From: DAOSEC01 sp035362935
Lineage (GTDB): Bacteria > Bacillota_I > Bacilli_A > ML615J-28 > CAG-313
Assembly: GCA_035362935.1 (NCBI GenBank)
Contig: DAOSEC010000040.1
Coordinates: 1-5,212 of the forward strand
Direction: 5' to 3'
DNA length: 5,212 bases
The notes below the pieces were generated by a model. It was not told the origin of the DNA. It saw only the letters and a program-made list of their open reading frames with translations, and did not search any database. Positions 1-5,191 of this stretch are shown one piece after another (the first letter of the stretch is position 1; each line of letters opens with the position of its first letter). The translations under genes and the position numbers were made by a program.

Positions 1-27
1 GTTCTATGGACTTTTATTATTTGTTTC
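1..27 (+). terminator. Possible 3' part of an intrinsic terminator of an upstream gene (truncated by the window edge)
   Basis: The first eleven bases can fold as a short stem (GTTC, loop TAT, GGAC, one G-U pair) followed directly by a T-rich run (CTTTTATTATTTGTTT). This looks like the last part of a rho-independent terminator whose left arm lies outside the window, but only half can be seen. The alternative is a coding tail: one frame is open from base 2 to a TGA at 98-100, another from base 1 to a TGA at 55-57. Neither gives a recognisable protein end, and the longer one would run through the -35 box up to the -10 box of the promoter below, so I do not call a gene. Confidence 0.3.
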
Positions 28-77
28 GTTGCATTTAGATTTACAATCTCCCTTTGAAATTAAAATACAATCAAAAC

Positions 78-106
78 TTGTCAATAAAAAAAATAAATGA
101 TATAAT
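78..106 (+). promoter_or_regulatory. Sigma-A promoter of the nucleoside-transporter operon (extended -10)
   Basis: The -35 box is TTGTCA (78-83), one mismatch from consensus. After a 17-bp spacer comes a perfect TATAAT (101-106), preceded by TG at 98-99, which makes an extended -10. The spacer is almost pure A/T. Transcription should start near G113, leaving a 5'UTR of only about 34 nt before the ATG at 147. That is too short for a purine or other riboswitch, and no clear operator palindrome is visible, so any regulation would act through a DNA-binding protein or initiation effects. Confidence 0.85.
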
Positions 107-133
107 CTAGTTGGTATAAAGCCAAAAATCTGT

Positions 134-139
134 AGGAGG
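134..139 (+). promoter_or_regulatory. Shine-Dalgarno site that fixes the start of the binding-protein gene
   Basis: A perfect AGGAGG lies 7 nt before ATG 147. An in-frame TTG at 141 sits only 1 nt after the site, too close for initiation, so ATG 147 is the real start and the two extra N-terminal codons are rejected. Confidence 0.9.
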
Positions 140-146
140 ATTGAAA

Positions 147-1241
147 ATGAAAAAATTCCTTTTAGTATTTGTTTTATTCGCAGGAGTATTCGCATTATCA
201 GCTTGCGGACCTAAAACATTTGAAATTGCAATGATCACCGACAAGGGAGACATTGATGACAAATCGTTTAACCAAGGAACATGGGAAGGTATCGTCGAGT
301 TTGCAACAGAAAACAATAAGACTCACAAATACTACAAACCATTAGAAGTTTCTAATACAGCATACGTCGATGCAATTGACTTAGCAGTTGCCGGAGGAGC
401 AAAAATCGTTGTAACTCCTGGTTTTTTATTCCAAGAAGCAGTTCACATTGCACAAATCAAATATCCTGATGTGAAGTTCGTTTTAATCGATGGATATCCA
501 CATGATGGATCTTGGACACCAGATGTCAGAGACAACACTACATCAATTTTCTTTAAAGAACACGAATCAGCATTCTTAGCTGGATACGCTGTAGTTAAAG
601 ATGGATTTACAAATCTTGGATTCTTCGGTGGAATGGCAGTTCCTGCTGTTCAACGCTTTGGAACAGGATTCGTTGCGGGAGCTTATCTTGCAGCACAAGA
701 AATGGGAGTAACATTAAACTTCCCAGCTACACGTTACCACTACTTTGGTGACTTTATTGCAACAGATGAATTCAAAAACATGGCAGCATCATGGTATTCT
801 TCAGGAACACAAATGATCCACGTAGCAGCTGGTGGAGCTGGTAACTCAGTTATGGCAGCAGCACAAGAAGGTGCAAACCGTTGGGTTGTTGGTGTAGACG
901 TAGACCAAAAAGACCAATCTGTAAGAGTTGTTACTTCAGCAATGAAGGGTCTTGCAACTGCGGTTCAAAAAGCATTAACTGATTTTTATGCTGATGAATT
1001 CGAAGGTGGAGAAATCATTACGTTAGGTGCAGCAGAAGATGGTGTTGGATTACCTCTTGATTTCTCAAGATTTACAACATTTAACCAAGCAGCATATGAT
1101 ACATTATTTGCAAAATTAGTTGACGGAACAATCGTGGTTCCTTCAAACTACCCAGAATTGATCGCCTTCGCAACCGCGAAAGGAATCACAGCTGACTTAA
1201 CAATATTCAGCGAATCAAATCTTGGCGGACAAACAGCATAA
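147..1241 (+). CDS. nupN: BMP-family (nucleoside-type) ABC transporter substrate-binding lipoprotein
   Basis: This 364-residue protein is the extracellular receptor of the importer encoded by the next three genes. A lipoprotein signal peptide is visible: Lys2-Lys3, a hydrophobic core (4-17) and a lipobox LSAC ending at Cys20, the expected lipidation site. The mature part matches the Bmp/PnrA-like type I periplasmic-binding fold. It carries the family motif DKGDIDDKSFNQGTWEG (32-48), a Gly-rich LGFFGGMAVPAVQRFGTG segment (157-174), HVAAGGAGNSV (225-235) and VGVDVDQ (248-254), where family members carry ligand-contacting Asp residues. Length is usual for the family. Characterised relatives (PnrA of Treponema, NupN of Bacillus, BmpA of Lactococcus) bind nucleosides, so a purine nucleoside is the likely ligand; this is inferred, and a related small solute is possible. 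Only about three residues separate the lipidated Cys from the start of the folded domain, a very short tether. Strong promoter and SD suggest high expression. Confidence 0.93.
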   Translation: MKKFLLVFVLFAGVFALSACGPKTFEIAMITDKGDIDDKSFNQGTWEGIVEFATENNKTHKYYKPLEVSNTAYVDAIDLAVAGGAKIVVTPGFLFQEAVHIAQIKYPDVKFVLIDGYPHDGSWTPDVRDNTTSIFFKEHESAFLAGYAVVKDGFTNLGFFGGMAVPAVQRFGTGFVAGAYLAAQEMGVTLNFPATRYHYFGDFIATDEFKNMAASWYSSGTQMIHVAAGGAGNSVMAAAQEGANRWVVGVDVDQKDQSVRVVTSAMKGLATAVQKALTDFYADEFEGGEIITLGAAEDGVGLPLDFSRFTTFNQAAYDTLFAKLVDGTIVVPSNYPELIAFATAKGITADLTIFSESNLGGQTA

Positions 1242-1266
1242 CTCTTCAACCAATACATAAGACGGA

Positions 1267-1299
1267 ATGAAGGAAGGAAGGATTACTTCCTTCCTTTAT
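1267..1299 (+). other. Intercistronic hairpin between binding protein and ATPase genes
   Basis: AAGGAAGGAAG (1270-1280) and CTTCCTTCCTT (1286-1296) form a perfect 11-bp stem around the 5-nt loop GATTA. It can be lengthened to 14 pairs (1267-1269 with 1297-1299, one G-U). What follows is TATCCACTA, not a U-tract, so it is a poor intrinsic terminator. In ABC operons, hairpins at this position commonly stabilise the upstream mRNA or cause partial read-through, giving excess binding protein over membrane components. That role is inferred here. Confidence 0.75.
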
Positions 1300-1306
1300 C
1301 CACTAT

Positions 1307-1312
1307 AGGAGG
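1307..1312 (+). promoter_or_regulatory. Shine-Dalgarno site supporting the TTG start of the ATPase gene
   Basis: AGGAGG lies 8 nt before TTG 1321. The first in-frame ATG (1339) is 26 nt away from the site, too far to be served by it. Choosing ATG would also remove the start of the first beta-strand (residues 1-6). Confidence 0.88.
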
Positions 1313-1320
1313 GATCAATT

Positions 1321-2856
1321 TTGGACTACATCATTGAAATGAACAATATCTGTAAACAATTCGGAACACTCAAAGCAAATGACGATGTTACCATTCAAGT
1401 AAAAAAGGGTGAAATACACGCGTTGCTCGGTGAAAATGGTGCTGGAAAGAGCACGTTAATGTCTGTTTTATTTGGTTTATATCAACCCGATAGTGGGGAG
1501 ATTCTAATCAAAGGAGAAAAAGTATTAATTAACAATCCAAACGATGCAAATAAGCTTGGAATCGGTATGGTGCATCAACATTTTAAATTGGTTGAGGCAT
1601 TTACCGCGCTAGAAAACATTGTGCTTGGTGCTGAAGATACCAAGTATGGTTTTTTGACGCTTGATAAAGCACGAGAAAAAGTGTTAGAACTAAGCAAACT
1701 ATATAAATTAGAAGTAAAACCGGATGAACTAATCAGTGATATTAGTGTTGGGATGCAACAACGAGTTGAGATTTTGAAAATGCTTTACCGTGATGCTGAA
1801 ATCCTAATTTTTGATGAGCCAACTGCGGTCTTAACGCCTCAAGAAATTGAAGAGTTAATGAACATTATCCGTAAGTTTGCCAAAGAAGGAAAATCAATCA
1901 TCTTAATTACTCATAAATTAAATGAAATCAAAGCGGTAGCTGATCGTTGTACAGTTCTAAGAAAAGGAAAATACATCGGAACAGTTGAGGTAAGTAAAAC
2001 ATCAACCGAAAAAATGGCAGAAATGATGGTAGGGCGAAAGGTTAGTTTTACGGTTGATAAAAAACCAAAAACCCCAGGAGATGTCATTTTAAAGGTGGAA
2101 AATCTTACAGTATTAAACAAAGCAAAAAACAAAGAATTGGTAAAACATGCAACATTTGAAGTGCGTGCTGGTGAAATTGTAGGGTTAGCTGGCATTGAAG
2201 GAAACGGACAAACAGAATTAGTCCACGCAATAACTGGGTTAAGACCGTTTTCTGAAGGTAGTATTGCTATATCCGGTGTGGATGTAACAAAAGATACAGT
2301 GCGTGATAAATATGAAAAAGGGTTAGGACATATTCCAGAGGACCGTCAAAAACACGGGTTAATTCTTGATTATAATTTAGCAGAAAACTTAATTTTGCAA
2401 TCGTACTATCTACCAGAATTTCAAAAGCATGGGTTCTTAAAGTTTGATAATATATATATACATGCGCAAAATTTAATTGAACGTTTTGATATTCGCTCTG
2501 CATCTGGAGCAAAATCATCTGCTAGAAGTATGTCTGGTGGAAACCAGCAAAAAGCAATTATTGCTAGAGAAATTTCAAGGGATCCAAAACTATTAATTGC
2601 AGTACAACCGACACGAGGACTTGATGTTGGGGCTATTGAGTACATTCACAAACAAATTATACGACAAAGAGACGAGGACAAAGGGGTTTTCATGGTTTCG
2701 TTAGAACTTGATGAAATCATGGATGTGTCTGACAGAATACTTGTCATGTATGAAGGTGAAATTGTAGCAGAACTTGATCCTAAACAAACAACTATTAATG
2801 AATTAGGACTTTATATGTCTGGATCAAAGGGAGGTAAGCATAATGAACAGCAATGA
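1321..2856 (+). CDS. nupO: Nucleoside-type ABC importer, double-domain ATP-binding protein
   Basis: This 511-residue cytoplasmic ATPase has two fused nucleotide-binding domains, as in NupO, RbsA and MglA. Domain 1 (about 1-245) looks catalytically intact: Walker A GENGAGKST (37-45), Q-loop Gln86, signature SVGMQQR (142-148, the usual form in this family), Walker B ILIFDEPT (161-168) and switch His198. Domain 2 (about 255-500) is degenerate at the catalytic sites. Its P-loop reads GIEGNGQTE (291-299) without the Lys, the Walker B region reads LLIAVQPT (424-431) without the Asp-Glu pair, and the His-switch position falls in VSLELDE (459-465). It keeps a canonical signature SGGNQQK (405-411) and the D-loop GLD (433-435). 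In this family that pattern means one hydrolytic site, formed by Walker A/B of domain 1 and the signature of domain 2. Translation starts at TTG. The 3' end overlaps the first permease gene by 14 nt, and that gene's SD lies inside this one. Confidence 0.95.
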   Translation: MDYIIEMNNICKQFGTLKANDDVTIQVKKGEIHALLGENGAGKSTLMSVLFGLYQPDSGEILIKGEKVLINNPNDANKLGIGMVHQHFKLVEAFTALENIVLGAEDTKYGFLTLDKAREKVLELSKLYKLEVKPDELISDISVGMQQRVEILKMLYRDAEILIFDEPTAVLTPQEIEELMNIIRKFAKEGKSIILITHKLNEIKAVADRCTVLRKGKYIGTVEVSKTSTEKMAEMMVGRKVSFTVDKKPKTPGDVILKVENLTVLNKAKNKELVKHATFEVRAGEIVGLAGIEGNGQTELVHAITGLRPFSEGSIAISGVDVTKDTVRDKYEKGLGHIPEDRQKHGLILDYNLAENLILQSYYLPEFQKHGFLKFDNIYIHAQNLIERFDIRSASGAKSSARSMSGGNQQKAIIAREISRDPKLLIAVQPTRGLDVGAIEYIHKQIIRQRDEDKGVFMVSLELDEIMDVSDRILVMYEGEIVAELDPKQTTINELGLYMSGSKGGKHNEQQ

Positions 2857-3958
2857 AACAAAACCAAAGCACCCTCTCCTAGAGAAAATTGAACCTAGTT
2901 TAATAGCAGTCGCTTGTGGACTACTTGTTGGACTAGTCGTAATGATGATTTTTAACATTCAAGAATCGTTTGCAGGATTCTTCACAATGCTTGTTGGTGC
3001 CTTTAATCAAGGATCAAGAAGCATTGGTAATATGTTTTATATGGCAACACCAATCATTCTTACAGGGTTATCGGTCGGATTTGCATTTAAAACAGGACTC
3101 TTTAATATCGGTGCTGCAGGGCAGATGGTAATTGGAGCATATACAGCGATTCACATTGGGGTACTATGGAACCTGCCAGCACCACTTCACTGGATCATCG
3201 CAATTCTATGTGGGACATTAGCCGGAGCCATATGGGGACTCATTCCAGGGGTTTTAAAGGCCTTGTCAAATGTAAATGAAGTTGTTGCGACCATCATGAT
3301 GAACTTTATTGGAATGTATCTTGTTATGTATATGATTAAAGCAAATGTTTTAAACCCACTTGATTCAAGATCACTCAATGTCCAATCGACTGCTTTGTTA
3401 CCAACGTGGGGACTAGATAAGATTTTTCCAGGTTCTGCCATTAATATTGGTATCATAGTAGCTTTATTAGCAGTTGTGGTGATTCATATCATATTAAACA
3501 AAACAACGCTTGGATATCAACTAAAGGCAACAGGTTACAACAAAGAGGGTAGTACCTACGCTGGTATTAACACAAAACGAAATATTATCATCTCTATGAG
3601 CATTGCTGGTGCTTTGGCCGGACTTGCTGGCGCACTTTATTACTTAAAACTTGGGAACCATTTAACAACATCCTCGGGGCTTTTGCCACAAGGATTTGAT
3701 GGAATTTCAGTTGCCTTGCTTGGTCTTAGTGAACCAATTGGTGCACTGATTGCAGGTTTGTTCTTAAGTTACATTCGCCAAGGCGGTTTCTATATGCAAT
3801 TATATGATTTTAAACCAGAAATCATTGATATCATTATTTCTACAATTATCTACTTTAGTGCTTTAGCTGTAGTGTTACAAACAGTCTTCCATAAACAAAT
3901 TAAAAAGATGAAAGAAAAGAAACGGAAAACTCCAAACGAAGAGGAGGTATCATCATGA
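2843..3958 (+). CDS. nupP: Nucleoside-type ABC importer permease, first subunit
   Basis: This 371-residue integral membrane protein belongs to the BPD_transp_2 family, NupP/YufP type. After a short charged N-terminus (1-18) I see hydrophobic spans near 19-38, 64-82, 88-108, 115-137, 147-166, 199-218, 248-268, 286-309 and 327-348, then a basic/acidic cytoplasmic tail. Family landmarks are GLFNIGAAGQMVIGA (85-99), NEVVATIMMNF (145-155) and LGYQLKATGYNKEGSTYAGI (223-242), a loop equivalent to the EAA coupling motif that contacts the ATPase. It should pair with the following gene product as a heterodimeric channel. ATG 2843 has AGGGAGG (2828-2834) 8 nt upstream. The start lies inside the end of the ATPase gene, and the stop overlaps the next start as ATGA, suggesting translational coupling on both sides. 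The substrate is inferred from the family. Confidence 0.94.
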   Translation: MNSNETKPKHPLLEKIEPSLIAVACGLLVGLVVMMIFNIQESFAGFFTMLVGAFNQGSRSIGNMFYMATPIILTGLSVGFAFKTGLFNIGAAGQMVIGAYTAIHIGVLWNLPAPLHWIIAILCGTLAGAIWGLIPGVLKALSNVNEVVATIMMNFIGMYLVMYMIKANVLNPLDSRSLNVQSTALLPTWGLDKIFPGSAINIGIIVALLAVVVIHIILNKTTLGYQLKATGYNKEGSTYAGINTKRNIIISMSIAGALAGLAGALYYLKLGNHLTTSSGLLPQGFDGISVALLGLSEPIGALIAGLFLSYIRQGGFYMQLYDFKPEIIDIIISTIIYFSALAVVLQTVFHKQIKKMKEKKRKTPNEEEVSS

Positions 3959-4917
3959 ATATAGTATATGATTTATTTCATCTATCGTTAATCAGTGCCG
4001 TTCCACTTCTTGTAGTCGCCATTGGAGCAATGATTTCAGAACGAAGTGGAGTTGTTAACATTGCGCTTGAAGGTTTGATGTTGATGGGAGCTTTTATTGG
4101 GATTGCAGTCATTAAAACTTTAGAAGACAGTGGTACATCAATGTCGATTCAGTGGATTCTTCTCATAGGAATTATTGTAGGTGGTGTTGTTGGAGGAGTG
4201 TTTGCATTGTTACACGCATATGCTGCGATTTCAATGAAATCCAACCAAATCATCAGTGCGACTGCACTGAACTTGTTTGCCCCAGCCTTTGCAATTTTTA
4301 CTGCTCGTACCATTCAAAACGGACAACAAATCCCATTTACATCCGTATTTAAAATGAGTGAAATTCCACTGCTTAGTAAAATCCCATTTATAGGTGATTT
4401 GTTTTTTAAAGACATCTTCTTAAGTTTCTATGTTGGAATTTTCATTTTAATCTTTGTCTACTTCTTCATCTATAAAACAAGATTTGGTCTTCGTCTTCGC
4501 TCTTGTGGAGAAAATCCACACGCAGCCGATTCCTTAGGAATCAATATCTATAAGATGAGATATATCGCAGTATGTTTGTCAGGAGTTCTAGCAGGAATGG
4601 GCGGAGTTATGTTTGTAACTTCAACATCTACTGAATTTAATGCTAGCGTTGCGGGATATGGATTTTTAGCCCTTGCTGTGTTAATATTTGGGAACTGGAA
4701 ACCATTTCGAATTATGTTTGCTGCGTTATTCTTCGGCTTTATGAGAACAATCGCTGCAGCTCATGGTATGATTCCGTTTTTGGAAAATTTAAGAATTCCA
4801 GGCGAGTTTTATAATATGATTCCTTACATAACTACATTAATCGTGTTATCGTTTGCTTCAAGGAAATCTCAGGCACCAAAAGCAGCAGGACAAGTATACG
4901 ATCAAGGTAGAAGATAA
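3955..4917 (+). CDS. nupQ: Nucleoside-type ABC importer permease, second subunit
   Basis: This 320-residue integral membrane protein is the shorter BPD_transp_2 partner, NupQ/YufQ type. Hydrophobic spans lie near 7-27, 33-54, 67-92, 98-117, 152-173, 202-222, 234-246, 252-270 and 287-301. Landmarks are SERSGVVNIALEGLMLMGAF (28-47), typical of the second subunit, the coupling-loop segment FGLRLRSCGENPHAADSLGI (177-196) and GYGFLALAVLIFGNWKP (234-250). The polar C-terminus (302-320) is Arg/Lys-rich and ends QVYDQGRR, similar in style to relatives. ATG 3955 shares ATGA with the stop of the first permease gene and has GAGGAGG (3941-3947) 7 nt upstream. As the last gene of the operon, it is followed 11 nt later by the base of a strong terminator hairpin. 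Together with the preceding three genes it completes a standard importer. Confidence 0.94.
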   Translation: MNIVYDLFHLSLISAVPLLVVAIGAMISERSGVVNIALEGLMLMGAFIGIAVIKTLEDSGTSMSIQWILLIGIIVGGVVGGVFALLHAYAAISMKSNQIISATALNLFAPAFAIFTARTIQNGQQIPFTSVFKMSEIPLLSKIPFIGDLFFKDIFLSFYVGIFILIFVYFFIYKTRFGLRLRSCGENPHAADSLGINIYKMRYIAVCLSGVLAGMGGVMFVTSTSTEFNASVAGYGFLALAVLIFGNWKPFRIMFAALFFGFMRTIAAAHGMIPFLENLRIPGEFYNMIPYITTLIVLSFASRKSQAPKAAGQVYDQGRR

Positions 4918-4928
4918 CTTATATTTCG

Positions 4929-4960
4929 AAAGGTCCGAAGGTTTTTCGGACCTTTATTCT
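4929..4960 (+). terminator. Rho-independent terminator of the transporter operon
   Basis: AAAGGTCCGAA (4929-4939) pairs perfectly with TTCGGACCTTT (4945-4955) around the loop GGTTT: an 11-bp stem with a GC-rich middle. It is followed by a T-rich tail (ATTCTT), with the T's at the base of the 3' arm adding to the U-tract. It lies 11 nt after the last stop codon and separates the operon from the rRNA promoters. Confidence 0.9.
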
Positions 4961-4971
4961 TAAATTAGAGT

Positions 4972-4991
4972 TTATCCACAAACTATCAACA
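4972..4991 (+). promoter_or_regulatory. DnaA-box-like pair upstream of the rRNA promoter
   Basis: TTATCCACA (4972-4980) is a perfect match to the consensus DnaA box. A weaker copy, CTATCAACA (4983-4991, 7 of 9 matching), follows in the same orientation at an 11-bp period, so both face about the same side of the helix. They sit about 53-72 bp before the predicted P1 start, at or just above the UP-element position. The match is seen directly; any binding or control of rRNA transcription is inference. Confidence 0.4.
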
Positions 4992-5037
4992 AAATTTTAA
5001 AAATAACTTGACACTCACCTTTAAAATATAGTATAAT
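4990..5037 (+). promoter_or_regulatory. rRNA operon promoter P1 with UP-like A/T stretch
   Basis: Perfect TTGACA (5008-5013) and perfect TATAAT (5032-5037) are separated by 18 bp. Directly upstream, 4990-5007 is almost all A/T (an AAAATTTTAAAAATAA run), as expected for an UP element bound by the RNA polymerase alpha subunit. The expected start is G5044 or G5045. A GTP start is known to make Bacillus-type rRNA promoters sensitive to GTP levels and hence to the stringent response; whether this applies here is inferred. Confidence 0.9.
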
Positions 5038-5041
5038 GTGC

Positions 5042-5067
5042 AAGGTTAATCTAAATCGGTTAGCCTT
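5042..5067 (+). other. Dyad/hairpin at the start of P1 transcripts
   Basis: AAGGTTAA (5042-5049) pairs with TTAGCCTT (5060-5067), 8 pairs including one G-U, around the 10-nt loop TCTAAATCGG. The inner six pairs lie within the predicted transcript. A short T-rich stretch (TTTATTT) follows. A similar arrangement occurs after P2. Function is unknown; it could be an initial-transcribed-region hairpin or a protein-binding dyad. Confidence 0.4.
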
Positions 5068-5096
5068 TATTTAACTCTGTAAGCGAAGCAAATTAA

Positions 5097-5112
5097 CAAG
5101 CAAAATTGCTTG
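5097..5112 (+). repeat. Short inverted repeat overlapping the P2 -35 box
   Basis: CAAGCAA (5097-5103) and TTGCTTG (5106-5112) are exact inverted copies separated by two bases; in RNA this would fold as a 6-bp stem with a 4-nt loop. The right arm shares three bases with the P2 -35 hexamer (5110-5115). It could be an operator-like site for P2, a small hairpin in P1 transcripts, or chance. Confidence 0.4.
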
Positions 5113-5138
5113 ACTTATGGTTTTAGATACGATATAAT
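5110..5138 (+). promoter_or_regulatory. rRNA operon promoter P2
   Basis: TTGACT (5110-5115, one mismatch) and perfect TATAAT (5133-5138) are separated by the optimal 17 bp, with the -10 box 101 bp downstream of the P1 -10 box. The start should fall at 5144-5146. Tandem promoters before the 16S gene are usual for rRNA operons in Firmicutes. P2 lacks the A/T-rich UP-like stretch seen at P1. Confidence 0.88.
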
Positions 5139-5139
5139 G

Positions 5140-5167
5140 GTCAACGCCGGTCTAAACGGGCATTGGC
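5140..5167 (+). other. Dyad at the start of P2 transcripts, similar in layout to that at P1
   Basis: GTCAACGCC (5140-5148) can pair with GGCATTGGC (5159-5167), with one C-A mismatch and one G-U pair, around the 10-nt loop GGTCTAAACG. TCTAAA lies at the same distance from the -10 box as in P1. Only the inner three pairs (5146-5148 with 5159-5161) lie fully downstream of the predicted start, so this may act as DNA rather than RNA. Function is unknown. Confidence 0.35.
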
Positions 5168-5172
5168 AAATA

Positions 5173-5191
5173 GGTCTTTGAAAACTGAACA
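5173..5191 (+). promoter_or_regulatory. boxA-type antitermination element of the rRNA leader
   Basis: GGTCTTTGAAAACTGAACA closely resembles the conserved leader sequence just before 16S genes in Bacillus and relatives (a TCTTTGAAAACTGAACA core). It includes the boxA-like CTTTGAAAA, at which NusB/NusE-type factors load to prevent premature termination of untranslated rRNA. The role is taken from known rRNA operons. Confidence 0.8.

Noticed and set aside
2..100. Plus-strand frame open from the window edge to TGA at 98-100 (about 32 codons)
   Set aside because: It would run through the -35 box to the edge of the -10 box, shows no recognisable protein end, and the first bases look more like a terminator tail. 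A real upstream gene end cannot be fully excluded.
141..146. TTG 141 as start of the lipoprotein gene
   Set aside because: It is only 1 nt after AGGAGG; ATG 147 has ideal 7-nt spacing and gives a normal signal peptide.
4..195. Minus-strand open frame of 63 codons
   Set aside because: It crosses the operon promoter and the start of the lipoprotein gene, has no clear SD, and resembles translated AT-rich noncoding sequence.
1267..1299. Hairpin after nupN as a full intrinsic terminator
   Set aside because: The stem is perfect but it is followed by TATCCACTA rather than a U-tract, and no new promoter is visible before nupO.
1296..1304. TTATCCACT as another DnaA box
   Set aside because: One mismatch at the last base, isolated, and part of it belongs to the hairpin arm; likely chance.
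2446..2462. Alternating AT run inside nupO as a possible phase-variable or slippage tract
   Set aside because: It is short, interrupted, and codes for ordinary residues (DNIYI) in the family-typical segment; the frame is intact.
2277..2640. Degenerate Walker A and B in the second ATPase domain as a sign of gene decay
   Set aside because: Loss of the P-loop Lys and of the Asp-Glu pair is normal for domain 2 of NupO/RbsA-type ATPases, and the rest of the gene is intact.
1911..3456. Several minus-strand open frames within nupO and nupP
   Set aside because: All lie opposite well-supported genes, lack convincing SD sites and show no recognisable motifs.
4152..4352. 66-codon plus-strand open frame inside nupQ
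   Set aside because: Shadow frame with Cys/Arg-rich composition; nupQ is well supported in the other frame.
4961..5007. Replication origin suggested by the DnaA box and A/T-rich stretch
   Set aside because: Only one perfect box plus one weak copy, no box cluster, no dnaA/dnaN nearby, and the A/T stretch is explained by the rRNA promoter UP element.
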